A stretch of 45,306 bases of DNA, from positions 1 to 45,306 of IMG/VR virus record IMGVR_UViG_3300015371_001404; one strand, written 5' to 3'. Within the stretch, counting starts at the first letter, position 1; each line of letters begins with the position of its first letter. The notes under the pieces were generated by a model. The model was not told the DNA's origin. It saw only the letters and a list, made by a program, of their open reading frames with translations, and searched no databases. Shown here one piece after another: positions 26,763-33,907 of this stretch. Source of the stretch: a virus. The translations under genes were made by a program, and so were the position numbers.

Positions 26763-27193
26763 TGGCCGCGCTCGCGAGCCTGGCGCTGTTCGCCCAGGTG
26801 GTGATCAGCCCCGACGTGGAGCAGCTGGCCGCCGAGCACGGCATCGATCCTGTCGATCTTGCCGGCGCGACGTTTACAACTGGCCTCGATCCGCACATAT
26901 ATCTATGTGAGGTGGGTGAGGGTCCGTGCCCCTCCCCACCGCTCAACGCAGCTGTAGAGCGCCGCCTCGACTGCATCTCGTGGCAGGAGAGTCGCGACAC
27001 GCCGAGCGCGACCAACCCCAGGACCGGAGCAGCTGGTCTGTTCCAGTTTCTGCGGTCGACGTGGGCCGGCACGCCCCAGGGCCGAGCGGGTCGGAGCCCG
27101 TATGACCCTGGGGCTGCCCGCGAGGCTGCCCGCTGGATGGTGGGCCAGGGACGCATCGGTGAGTGGTCCGTAGTGACTGCGGGGTTGTGCTGA
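26762..27193 (+). CDS. Transglycosylase/lysozyme-like protein with signal-like N-terminus
   Basis: 143 aa, ATG at 26762 in a TGATG overlap. A hydrophobic start (MAALASLALFAQVV) resembles a short signal sequence. The domain reads DCISWQESRDTPSATNP, TGAAGLFQFLRSTW, ARWMVGQGRIGEW: the SLT/Rpf-like goose-lysozyme pattern with the catalytic Glu in SWQESR. It cleaves peptidoglycan. A cell-wall hydrolase in the early operon between SSB-like and RecT genes is unusual. Confidence 0.8.
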   Translation: MAALASLALFAQVVISPDVEQLAAEHGIDPVDLAGATFTTGLDPHIYLCEVGEGPCPSPPLNAAVERRLDCISWQESRDTPSATNPRTGAAGLFQFLRSTWAGTPQGRAGRSPYDPGAAREAARWMVGQGRIGEWSVVTAGLC

Positions 27194-27468
27194 TGGACAA
27201 GAAGGTGAGACCGATCCCGCCTCCCCAGGCGGACTTCCTTGTGCTGCAAACCGTGGTGGCGCTGCTCACCACGTACATCGACAAGCCCGAGCTTGTGCGA
27301 ATTGCGGAGGTGGTGTCGAACGGGACGAAGCTGCGCGACTTCAACGAGATGGACGCGGCGGCCTTCGTCGCGGCCTGCGCCAGGTTGCGCGACGAGTTCG
27401 ACATCCGTGCCGACAACCTGATGCGTGGCAATGAGGAGTGGATGCAGCAGCGGGAGCGAGCGAACTGA
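27193..27468 (+). CDS. Hypothetical early protein
   Basis: 91 aa from ATG 27193 (TGATG overlap). It is helical, with VLQTVVALLTTYIDKPELVR and AAAFVAACARLRDEF. No motif is recognised. It precedes recT and its stop overlaps the recT start, so it may help recombination. Confidence 0.6.
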   Translation: MDKKVRPIPPPQADFLVLQTVVALLTTYIDKPELVRIAEVVSNGTKLRDFNEMDAAAFVAACARLRDEFDIRADNLMRGNEEWMQQRERAN

Positions 27469-28406
27469 TGACTGACATGACGATGGAGCGCTACTCCGAT
27501 AACCAGCTGAAGCAGCGCATCGAGTTGAACAGGAGTGCCAAGTTCGGACTCCAGTCGGCCACGCCCGAGCAGCTGAACGTGGTGTTCATGCTGGCGCGGC
27601 GCTACCAGCTGGACCCGCTCACCGACATCACCCTGTTCCAGGGCACACCCTGGTACACCATCAACGCTGCACTCCGTGTAATGCGGAGGCACCCCGAGTA
27701 CGCCGGCTTCCGCCAGTGGCCGCTCAACGAGCAGGACAAGGTCGACGGTGGCTGGAACAAGGACGACATCGTCTGGGCCACCGAGGTCCGCACGAAGTCC
27801 TGGGGGAACATCGTGCAGTGGGGCAAGGTCACCCGTGCCGAGGTGGAGCAGGCCTTCAGCAGGGCCGAGCGCAGCGAGAAGCAGGCCGCGCCGATTGCGC
27901 TGCACCCGGTGGAGATTGCCCAGAAGCGCAGCGCTCAGCATGCCATCCGTGCCGCCTTCGGCTATGAGGCAGCGCCCGACGAGGAAGAGATTCAGCAGAT
28001 CGTGGCCGAGGAGATGGCCAGGCGGGCCGACCCCGAGCGGCGCAAGCAGCTGGCCGCCAAGCATCAGGAGATATTCGAGCGCTTCGAGCCGAAGGACGAC
28101 GATGCCGCGCGGGTGGAGGTCTGGGACCGTGAACGCCCGACGCCCGAGGAGGCAGCTGCCGCCGCCCGAGCAGCTGCCCAGATCGAGGCCGACGTGGTGG
28201 CTGACGCCGAGGTCGACGAGCCCGACGCCAACACCGATGCGCTCCAGCTGTCCAATGCGTGGCAGCGCAATCGACGACTGACCGACATGGCCACGCAGCT
28301 GAACGTCAAGGCCCGCACCCTGAACGTTCGCGCCAGCCTCGCTGAGATTCAAGCCGCGAACGATGCCCTGGAGCAGGCGCTAGCCCGAGCCCAGGCACCT
28401 CGCTAA
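27468..28406 (+). CDS. recT: RecT-family single-strand annealing protein
   Basis: 312 aa from ATG 27468. The core matches RecT/Bet annealases: LARRYQLDPLTDITLFQG, TPWYTINAALRVMRRHPEY, and EIAQKRSAQHAIRAAFGYE. The C-terminus is a long charged Ala/Glu-rich helical tail. It anneals ssDNA in phage recombination. No RecE-type exonuclease is next to it; the VRR-NUC protein may supply nuclease activity. Confidence 0.85.
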   Translation: MTDMTMERYSDNQLKQRIELNRSAKFGLQSATPEQLNVVFMLARRYQLDPLTDITLFQGTPWYTINAALRVMRRHPEYAGFRQWPLNEQDKVDGGWNKDDIVWATEVRTKSWGNIVQWGKVTRAEVEQAFSRAERSEKQAAPIALHPVEIAQKRSAQHAIRAAFGYEAAPDEEEIQQIVAEEMARRADPERRKQLAAKHQEIFERFEPKDDDAARVEVWDRERPTPEEAAAAARAAAQIEADVVADAEVDEPDANTDALQLSNAWQRNRRLTDMATQLNVKARTLNVRASLAEIQAANDALEQALARAQAPR

Positions 28407-28438
28407 CCAAGCACATCCCTGGTGTGGGAGGGATACCT

Positions 28439-28624
28439 ATGCCTCCGGAACCCATTCGTGTTCGCGCCACCATCAGCAGCATCGGCGTGATTGCGCCTGG
28501 CGTGGTGGAGATAGTGCTGGCCACGACCTTCAGCGACCAGGCGGTGCGGCTGATGGCGGCAGTCGAGAGGAAGTACTCGATCCTCATGGTGAGCGACGAG
28601 CCTGCCGAGGAGCCGCCCCCGTGA
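28439..28624 (+). CDS. Hypothetical small protein
   Basis: 61 aa from ATG 28439, with GGGAGGG seven bases upstream. It is beta-rich (IRVRATISSIGVIAPGVVEI) with an acidic Pro tail. Its stop overlaps the next GTG. Function unknown. Confidence 0.6.
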   Translation: MPPEPIRVRATISSIGVIAPGVVEIVLATTFSDQAVRLMAAVERKYSILMVSDEPAEEPPP

Positions 28625-28887
28625 CCGAGCGTGAGCGGCAGCGCCGCCTCCATGTCCAGAACCGGCTGGAGGAGCTCCGGCGCAAGCACGGTTGGGAGCA
28701 GCTGCCCATGCCCCCGTGGCTTGACACCCTGGAGGGCTGGCAGGAGACCCACGCAGCTGCGCCTTCAGAATCGCGCCAGGAGCCCCAACAGCCACAGGAA
28801 GCGGCGAAGCCGGCCCAGGAGCCGCCCCGCCGTGCGCCCACGCCACGGGCCCCTGGGAGGCCGCAGAAACGGGGTGCGGACTGGTGA
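28621..28887 (+). CDS. Hypothetical basic protein
   Basis: 88 aa, GTG at 28621. The first 25 residues are a charged helix (RERQRRLHVQNRLEELRRKH), followed by a Pro/Gln-rich disordered half ending in a basic patch. It overlaps the ATPase gene by GTGA. It could be a helicase or replication partner; unproven. Confidence 0.55.
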   Translation: MTERERQRRLHVQNRLEELRRKHGWEQLPMPPWLDTLEGWQETHAAAPSESRQEPQQPQEAAKPAQEPPRRAPTPRAPGRPQKRGADW

Positions 28888-30218
28888 AGCCAGAGGTGAC
28901 CGAGGTCACCGACGAGATCAGCTACCTGTGGACGGACGCCGAGGTGCAGCTGGTGCTGCGCGGGTTGCGCGAGACCGACGCTGGTAACTGGCGCGGCATG
29001 CTGGAGGTGCGCTCTACCCGCCAGCAGGACCGTCAGAACGGCAGCGGTGGCCACATGTTCTGGCACGCGGTGTCGATCACCGCAGCCACCGAGCGGACCA
29101 AGCTGGCGGACAAGCTCCAGAAGCGGGTGCCGCGCCAGGATGGCTGGGAGCAGGAGATCGACCGATGCTTCTACGACGCATACCAACGGAAGGTGTGCGT
29201 GCCGGAGGGCACTGACCTGGCCGATGTGGAGCTAGTGAGTGAGGAAGCCCGCTTCCTGTACGACCCGATCCTGCCGCTCGGCCAGGTCGGGCTGCTGCTG
29301 GCCGACCAGGGCAGCACGAAGAGCTACCTGATGCTGTACCTCGCGGTGTGCGTGGTGCTCGGCATCAAGAGCATCTTCGGCAAGCCGCTGCGCCAGGGAC
29401 CGGCGATCTTCTTCGACTGGGAGGTCGACTCCCAGGTAGCACGGCGGCGGCTGGGCTGGATATGTCGCGGCCTGGGTGTGCCGATCCCGCGCGGACTGCG
29501 CTACGTGAACATGGCTGACCGTGGCCGGCTGATGGACCGAGCCCGCGACATGCGCCAGCTGATCGACCGACTCGAGCCCGTGCTCGTGCTGATCGACTCG
29601 CTGACGTTCGCCACGGGTGCCGACCTGATCAGCACGGAGTTCGCAGCGCCGACGATGAGTGCCATCGGCGGCCTGGGCGAGGGGCTGACCAAGCTGGTGA
29701 GCGCTCACCCCAACAAGGCCAGCCGCAAGCTGGAGGCCGACGACATCAGCGTCATCGGCAGCGGCCTGTTCGAGTTTCGAGCCCGAGCAATCTGGCACAT
29801 GAAGCGCGAGACCCAGCGCTCGGCCAACTTCATGGTCAAGATGGCCAGCAGGAAGCCGTTCGACGGTGCGCCGACGCAGCCCTTCACGTACCGCATGCGC
29901 TTCGACAACCAGCAGCACGCAACCTACTTCGAGTCGGCGTCACTGCGTGACAGCGAGGAGTTCGCGGACACCGAGCTAACCGTGGCCGAGCGCATCCGCA
30001 GAGCACTCCAGAAGCACGGCCAGCTGGACACCAAGCAGCTGGCCGAGGTGACCGGCGCGGGCGAGGTGCAGGTACGGGTGGCCTGCAACCGCATGGACGA
30101 CATCTTCCCGATGACGGGTGGTGCCGGCGGGCGAGGCAGGACGACGACGTGGACGCTGCGCCAGCCCAATGGGACGCCAGGGGACCTGCCCTGGTGGAGC
30201 GACGACGATGACGCCTAA
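28884..30218 (+). CDS. RepA-like AAA/RecA-fold replication ATPase
   Basis: 444 aa, GTG at 28884. Walker A is at residues about 138-147 (LLADQGSTKSYLM), with Thr where the usual Gly precedes Lys. A Walker B strand is near 232 (VLVLIDSLT) and a possible sensor in VSAHPNKAS. This is the RecA-fold AAA_25/RepA-like type found in phage replication modules. The C-terminal 70 residues look like a winged helix (IRRALQKHGQLDTKQLAEVT). It is likely the replicative helicase or primase-helicase loader. Confidence 0.75.
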   Translation: MKPEVTEVTDEISYLWTDAEVQLVLRGLRETDAGNWRGMLEVRSTRQQDRQNGSGGHMFWHAVSITAATERTKLADKLQKRVPRQDGWEQEIDRCFYDAYQRKVCVPEGTDLADVELVSEEARFLYDPILPLGQVGLLLADQGSTKSYLMLYLAVCVVLGIKSIFGKPLRQGPAIFFDWEVDSQVARRRLGWICRGLGVPIPRGLRYVNMADRGRLMDRARDMRQLIDRLEPVLVLIDSLTFATGADLISTEFAAPTMSAIGGLGEGLTKLVSAHPNKASRKLEADDISVIGSGLFEFRARAIWHMKRETQRSANFMVKMASRKPFDGAPTQPFTYRMRFDNQQHATYFESASLRDSEEFADTELTVAERIRRALQKHGQLDTKQLAEVTGAGEVQVRVACNRMDDIFPMTGGAGGRGRTTTWTLRQPNGTPGDLPWWSDDDDA

Positions 30219-30252
30219 AGCGAATCATCCTGCCGTAACCGTATTCCGTATC

Positions 30253-30286
30253 GCACACCACCCCCTAAAGGGGGTGGGTGGTGTGC
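30253..30286 (+). terminator. Strong hairpin after the ATPase gene
   Basis: The stem GCACACCAC/GTGGTGTGC is continued by CCCCT/AGGGG with a four-base bulge and a two-base loop, followed by TTTG. It lies 35 nt after the ATPase stop and is bracketed by two copies of TCCGTATC (30245-30252 and 30308-30315). The T tract is weak, so this may be a terminator, an attenuator or an operator hairpin. Confidence 0.5.
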
Positions 30287-30416
30287 TTTGGGGGCTACGC
30301 TTTCCAATCCGTATCAGAACGGTTTTCTGAGAGTGCCTGGAGTGGAGGCCCAGCTGTCCCGAGCCGAGCGGGTGGCAGCTGGCCGACCTGGCTTCGAGCG
30401 CTGCTGCTCCTCGGTG

Positions 30417-30857
30417 ATGCGTGGCGACGACAACAAGCATGGGATGGACCCAATGATCACGGACATCTGGTCGACCGACATCTACGCCTCCCAGGCCGAG
30501 TACCTCGTGGCCAGGGAGTTGGACCTGCCGTGGCCCGGCCTGGTGGAGCGCAGCGAGGTGGACGTGGGGCGGTGGATTCAGGTGCGGCACAGCCTCCGCG
30601 ACGACGCCAGCTTGATCGTCCGCGAGCGTGACGACCCGAGGTGTGACTACGTGCTCGTGACCGGTGGCCGCGAGGGCCGCTTCGTGATCCACGGCTACCT
30701 GCCAGGCTGGAAGGCCAGGCGGCCCGAGTACCTGCGCGAGGTGGCCAATCGCCCGCCGGCCTGGTTCGTGCCGCAATCCGACCTCTTGCCTCTCGCAGAT
30801 TTAAAAAATCCCCCGCTGGAGGCTAGTTGCCTGGCGGGGGATTCGGAAGTTCTCTAA
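30417..30857 (+). CDS. Hypothetical nuclease-like phage protein
   Basis: 146 aa from ATG 30417; the start is uncertain because the frame is open from 30288 and no site has a good ribosome signal. The core (SQAEYLVARELDLPWPGLVE, VDVGRWIQVRH, RCDYVLVTGG, FVIHGYLPGWKARR) resembles phage hypothetical proteins that I suspect have a PD-(D/E)XK-like fold. Its last 17 codons run through a - strand terminator. It closes the early operon. Confidence 0.55.
   Translation: MRGDDNKHGMDPMITDIWSTDIYASQAEYLVARELDLPWPGLVERSEVDVGRWIQVRHSLRDDASLIVRERDDPRCDYVLVTGGREGRFVIHGYLPGWKARRPEYLREVANRPPAWFVPQSDLLPLADLKNPPLEASCLAGDSEVL
30803..30843 (-). terminator. Strong Rho-independent terminator of the modification operon
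   Basis: On the - strand a 10-bp stem (AATCCCCCGC with GCGGGGGATT) encloses a further AGGC/GCCT helix and is followed by TTTTTT. It stops - strand transcription coming from 35675-30910 before it meets the convergent early operon. The hairpin is inside the 3' end of the + strand gene. Confidence 0.85.
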
Positions 30858-30909
30858 TAGAGAACCGGCTGCTGCTATATGGCGAGCGGGGCGGACTTTC
30901 GGAGCACTG

Positions 30910-31080
30910 CTACTTGCGGTGGGTGTGCCACCAGTACCCGCCGCCGAGCAGGAGGGCCCACCAGGCGAAGATGGCGAGGCCGCTGTTGGGCCCGCTGGCC
31001 CAGGGGCCGACCATGGGCAGGATGGCAGCTGGCACGAGGACCAGGGCGAGGATGGCGAGGCCGACGAGGAAGCTGGTCAC
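30910..31080 (-). CDS. Small two-span membrane protein
   Basis: 56 aa from GTG 31080 (GTGA overlap with the upstream stop). It has two hydrophobic segments (FLVGLAILALVLVPAAILPM and SGLAIFAWWALLLGGGYWW) and a short basic end. It is the last gene of the modification operon. It could be a lysis accessory or superinfection-type membrane protein; nothing decides. Confidence 0.6.
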   Translation of the reverse strand: MTSFLVGLAILALVLVPAAILPMVGPWASGPNSGLAIFAWWALLLGGGYWWHTHRK

Positions 31081-31298
31081 GCCGCACTCCTGGGGTTGGC
31101 CCGCCGAATCTTCTGCTTGTGCGCCCGAGGCAGTTCCCGCTGGATGGTCTCCAGGGCGAGGCCCAGATACGCGGGGATGGCGTAGGTGTTGCCCTCCCAC
31201 TTGGCCACGGTGACCGGGTGGACGCCCAGCATGCTGGCCAGCTGGGGCTGCGTCAGCTGGTGGTAGGTGCGCCAGGCGGCCAGCTGCTCGCCGGTCAT
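31077..31298 (-). CDS. XRE-family HTH regulator
   Basis: 73 aa from ATG 31298 (ATGA overlap). TYHQLTQPQLASMLGVHPVT followed by VAKWEGNTYAIPAYLGLALE is a textbook XRE/Cro-type HTH. The basic C-terminus (KQKIRRANPR) may touch DNA. It may control the modification operon or lysogeny. Confidence 0.8.
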   Translation of the reverse strand: MTGEQLAAWRTYHQLTQPQLASMLGVHPVTVAKWEGNTYAIPAYLGLALETIQRELPRAHKQKIRRANPRSAA

Positions 31299-31900
31299 GG
31301 CTTGCCGCCCCGCTCGTTGCGGTTCGGGCAGCGGTAGTCGCACATGATGCCCGGCGCGGCGGCGCACACCTGGCAGCTGCCCTCGGTGGGCACGCACCAC
31401 CAGGCGTCCTGGGTCTGGCCCAGGAAGTCGGTCCAGGCGTCGACGACGTGCTCGTGCTCGGCGGTGGTCCGCAGGCAGTGGGCACAGCGCGGGTCGTAGG
31501 CCTCGGGCTGTTCGAGCAGCTTGACGCGGGCGACCAGCGGCCCGTCGAGGGCTTTGCGGCCACGCAGGTCGGCGGCTGCCGCGACCAGGCCGGGGATGCC
31601 CGACTCGTCGACGCTGCCCAGCCCGCGCTCGGCCACAGCTGGCCCGCGCCGGGCCACGCCGCTCTTGTTGGCAGCTGAGCGCTCCAGCAGGTCGCGCAGC
31701 ATGCCATCGTCGATCCAGACGCGGTAGCTGACGAGGATCGGCTGTCGCCGTGCCTTCTCGACGATGAAGTGGCAGCGCCCGTGGTTCAGGAACGTGCCGT
31801 AGACGGTGCGCGGGTGCGGCTTGGTCGGGCGGCTGACGAAGACCTTCATCTGCCCCTGGCTCATGAGCCGGAGGTCGGCGGTGCGAATTGCCTGTGCCAT
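31295..31900 (-). CDS. Cys-rich zinc-binding hypothetical
   Basis: 201 aa from ATG 31900, with AGGAAGG upstream. The C-terminal third carries cysteine clusters (RCAHC, CQVCAAAPGIMCDYRC) suggestive of zinc. The N-terminal part is basic mixed alpha/beta. The gene lies inside the modification operon and may be an accessory of it. Family not recognised. Confidence 0.6.
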   Translation of the reverse strand: MAQAIRTADLRLMSQGQMKVFVSRPTKPHPRTVYGTFLNHGRCHFIVEKARRQPILVSYRVWIDDGMLRDLLERSAANKSGVARRGPAVAERGLGSVDESGIPGLVAAAADLRGRKALDGPLVARVKLLEQPEAYDPRCAHCLRTTAEHEHVVDAWTDFLGQTQDAWWCVPTEGSCQVCAAAPGIMCDYRCPNRNERGGKP

Positions 31901-32247
31901 CAGGAATCTTGTCCTTCCTGGGTGAGTGGAACGCCGCACTGAGAGCAGCTGCTCTCGCCGGCACTGACGATGGGCTTCGACGGGAGCCCTTCAATGGTGA
32001 TGGGGCAGCGGTACAGCTGCGCCGAGCAGCAGACGCTGCTGAAGACGACGTGCCCCTCGGGGTCGCACTCCTTGTGGTTGTGCAGCCGAGGCAGCTGCTG
32101 CTCGATCAGCTGGCGCAGCTGGAGCATGTCGGCCTGGGTGAGCATGATCGTGTCGTCCGGGCCGAGGTCCAGGCGGAAGGCCACGTCCTTGCCCAGGCGG
32201 GTCGGGGTGATGGCGAAGTTCGAGAGGCGGACGAGTGGCTTCTTCAC
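31900..32247 (-). CDS. Cys-containing hypothetical
   Basis: 115 aa from GTG 32247 (GTGA overlap). The N-terminal half has a regular strand-helix plan (VRLSNFAITP, FRLDLGPDDTIMLTQADMLQ). The C-terminal half has cysteines (SVCCSAQLYRCP, SCSQCGVP) as in a zinc-binding site. Unknown role, co-transcribed with the base-modification genes. Confidence 0.6.
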   Translation of the reverse strand: MKKPLVRLSNFAITPTRLGKDVAFRLDLGPDDTIMLTQADMLQLRQLIEQQLPRLHNHKECDPEGHVVFSSVCCSAQLYRCPITIEGLPSKPIVSAGESSCSQCGVPLTQEGQDS

Positions 32248-32969
32248 GCTGCTGCTCCCTGGAGGGCTGGCCCGTTGAAGCGGTCCAGCCAGCTGATGAC
32301 CTCGGCGGTGGCGAACGTCGGGCCCTTGGGGTGGCGACCGATGCACGTCCCGTCAGCCGAGGCGCAACCGAAGGTCTGGGCGAGGCCGAGGCGCAGGCCC
32401 GAGTTGACGCGACCCATGTGGATCGTCTTGCCCAGGGCGAGCGCCTTGTCGCACAGCCGGCGGCCCCCGTCCGAGAGCTTCCACTCGCCCATGCGGTTGA
32501 GCTTCGAGATGAAGCGCTTCTCGGGCCCGCCGCCGAGGAACAGCACGTCGAACTCGTCCCAGGGGATGCGGTTCAGGTGGCGTTCGAGCCCGTTCTGGGC
32601 GACGAAGGCGGCGCGGTAGCCCAGGTCGCGGATGAGTGGCAGCACCGGCAGCGAGCGCTCGATGCTGCCCTGCCAGTCCCCGACCACGTCGGGTGCGGTG
32701 GCGAACAGCGCCTGGTGGGCGACGTGCTTCCACTTGTCCAGCAGGCCCAGGAAGCGGGCCAGGCTGAAGGGCTTCTTACCCTTGCTCAGGAACTCGGTGT
32801 AGACGCCATTGTCGAGGGCGAAGACGCCGATACCCTGGGGGCGATTGCCCATCAGCGGTGTCATCAGGACGCCGAAGTCGGGACGCTGCCCGAGGGCCTC
32901 GCGGCGGATGCAGCCCGACAGGTAGGTGATGGTCTTGCCCGAGCCGGGCGTGGCGAACAACGTGCTCAC
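32244..32969 (-). CDS. DpdA/TGT-like putative DNA base-modification enzyme
   Basis: 241 aa, GTG at 32969 with GAGGAGCAAG upstream. The body reads like the small TIM-barrel of queuine/7-deazaguanine transglycosylase relatives: GVFALDNGVYTEF, APDVVGDWQGSIERSLPVLP, RAAFVAQNGLER, FDVLFLGGGPE, TIHMGRVNSGLRL. I know phage DpdA-type enzymes as inserting 7-deazaguanines into DNA, but no preQ0 synthesis genes are present, so host supply or another substrate is needed. An ATPGSGKT P-loop-like string opens the protein. The assignment is moderate. Confidence 0.55.
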   Translation of the reverse strand: MSTLFATPGSGKTITYLSGCIRREALGQRPDFGVLMTPLMGNRPQGIGVFALDNGVYTEFLSKGKKPFSLARFLGLLDKWKHVAHQALFATAPDVVGDWQGSIERSLPVLPLIRDLGYRAAFVAQNGLERHLNRIPWDEFDVLFLGGGPEKRFISKLNRMGEWKLSDGGRRLCDKALALGKTIHMGRVNSGLRLGLAQTFGCASADGTCIGRHPKGPTFATAEVISWLDRFNGPALQGAAA

Positions 32970-32971
32970 GA

Positions 32972-33907
32972 TTACTTGCTCCTCGTGGCTGAACGGCGGC
33001 CTCGCCTGAGCGAGACCACGGGGGCGGAATCGACGGTCTTCGGGTAGCTGCCCGACTGGGTCAGCTTGGCTGGGATCGTGACACTGACGCTGCGGCGTGC
33101 GCGGCGGTCACCCAGGGTGAACAGGTAGCGGTGGTTGCCAGGGTGGCGGACGCGGCGGCAGCCGGCCTCGGCCAGTGCCTGGTGCAGCCAGACCTTCGGG
33201 TCCTGGCGCGGGCCCTTGGGCTTCGCACCCCAGTCGACGAGCAGCTGCTCCGCGTACTGGTGGCCCTGCTTCTGGAGGCGGACCTTGCCCAGGCACTGCT
33301 CGTTGTAGACCTGGCCGTTCGGCAGCAGGTAGATCGTGCGGTCGGTGGCGCGGCCCGCGTACTGGGCGTTCGAGGCCTGGTAGATCGTGCCGACGTGGCC
33401 GGGCATCACCGGCGTGCCATCGGCGGCGGTGCGCGGCAGCGGGTCACTGAAGCTGACGATGCCGCGCATGCCCAGGGCAGCTGCCTGGCGGAAGGCCTCC
33501 GCGATGAACCACGACTCGGCGTTGGCCGGCACCTCGTCCAGCAGCACCAGGCGGCCAAGCTCGGCGCTCTCCTTCATCGGCACCAGCTTGGGGAAGGGCA
33601 GGCTGAGCACCCCAGGGAAGCTGCCGTTCGTGAGCACCGCCACGCCGACCAGGCGCTCGCCCGAGTAGAGGCCGTAGCGCTGGAGGGCAGCGGTGTAGCT
33701 GCCGCTGTAATGGTGCTGGACCACGAACGCCGAGGCGGTGGGCTCGTCCAGGGCCGCGACCTCGAAGGCGCGGCTGTTGAAGCCGCCCTCGGAGGTGTGC
33801 CGCCAGCTGTGGCGGCGCTCGTTCCAGCGCTGGCAGAACGGTGAGGCGGGCAGCTGGCCGGCGATGAAGCTGGCGGTCTTGCCACTGCCACTCGGGCGGA
33901 TGCTCAC
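32972..33907 (-). CDS. Mom-like DNA-modification protein (GNAT fold)
   Basis: 311 aa, GTG at 33907 with AAGGAGCAAG upstream, in a GTGA overlap with the methyltransferase. It reads FVVQHHYSGSYTAALQRYGL, ERLVGVAVLTNG, SAELGRLVLLDEVPANAESW, MRGIVSFSDP, GTIYQASNAQYAG. This matches the Mom family, which modifies adenine in phage DNA. Its product probably shields DNA from restriction. The N-terminus carries SGSGKTASF. The C-terminal 60 residues are very basic. Confidence 0.7.
   Translation of the reverse strand: MSIRPSGSGKTASFIAGQLPASPFCQRWNERRHSWRHTSEGGFNSRAFEVAALDEPTASAFVVQHHYSGSYTAALQRYGLYSGERLVGVAVLTNGSFPGVLSLPFPKLVPMKESAELGRLVLLDEVPANAESWFIAEAFRQAAALGMRGIVSFSDPLPRTAADGTPVMPGHVGTIYQASNAQYAGRATDRTIYLLPNGQVYNEQCLGKVRLQKQGHQYAEQLLVDWGAKPKGPRQDPKVWLHQALAEAGCRRVRHPGNHRYLFTLGDRRARRSVSVTIPAKLTQSGSYPKTVDSAPVVSLRRGRRSATRSK

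Noticed and set aside
26943-28352. 469-aa - strand ORF opposite recT
   Set aside because: The + strand carries transglycosylase and RecT motifs. This frame has no start context or domain.
31077-31994. 305-aa - strand ORF through the Cys-rich and XRE genes
   Set aside because: Only its last 73 codons, the XRE gene, look real. The rest is out of frame with the well-supported 31295 gene.
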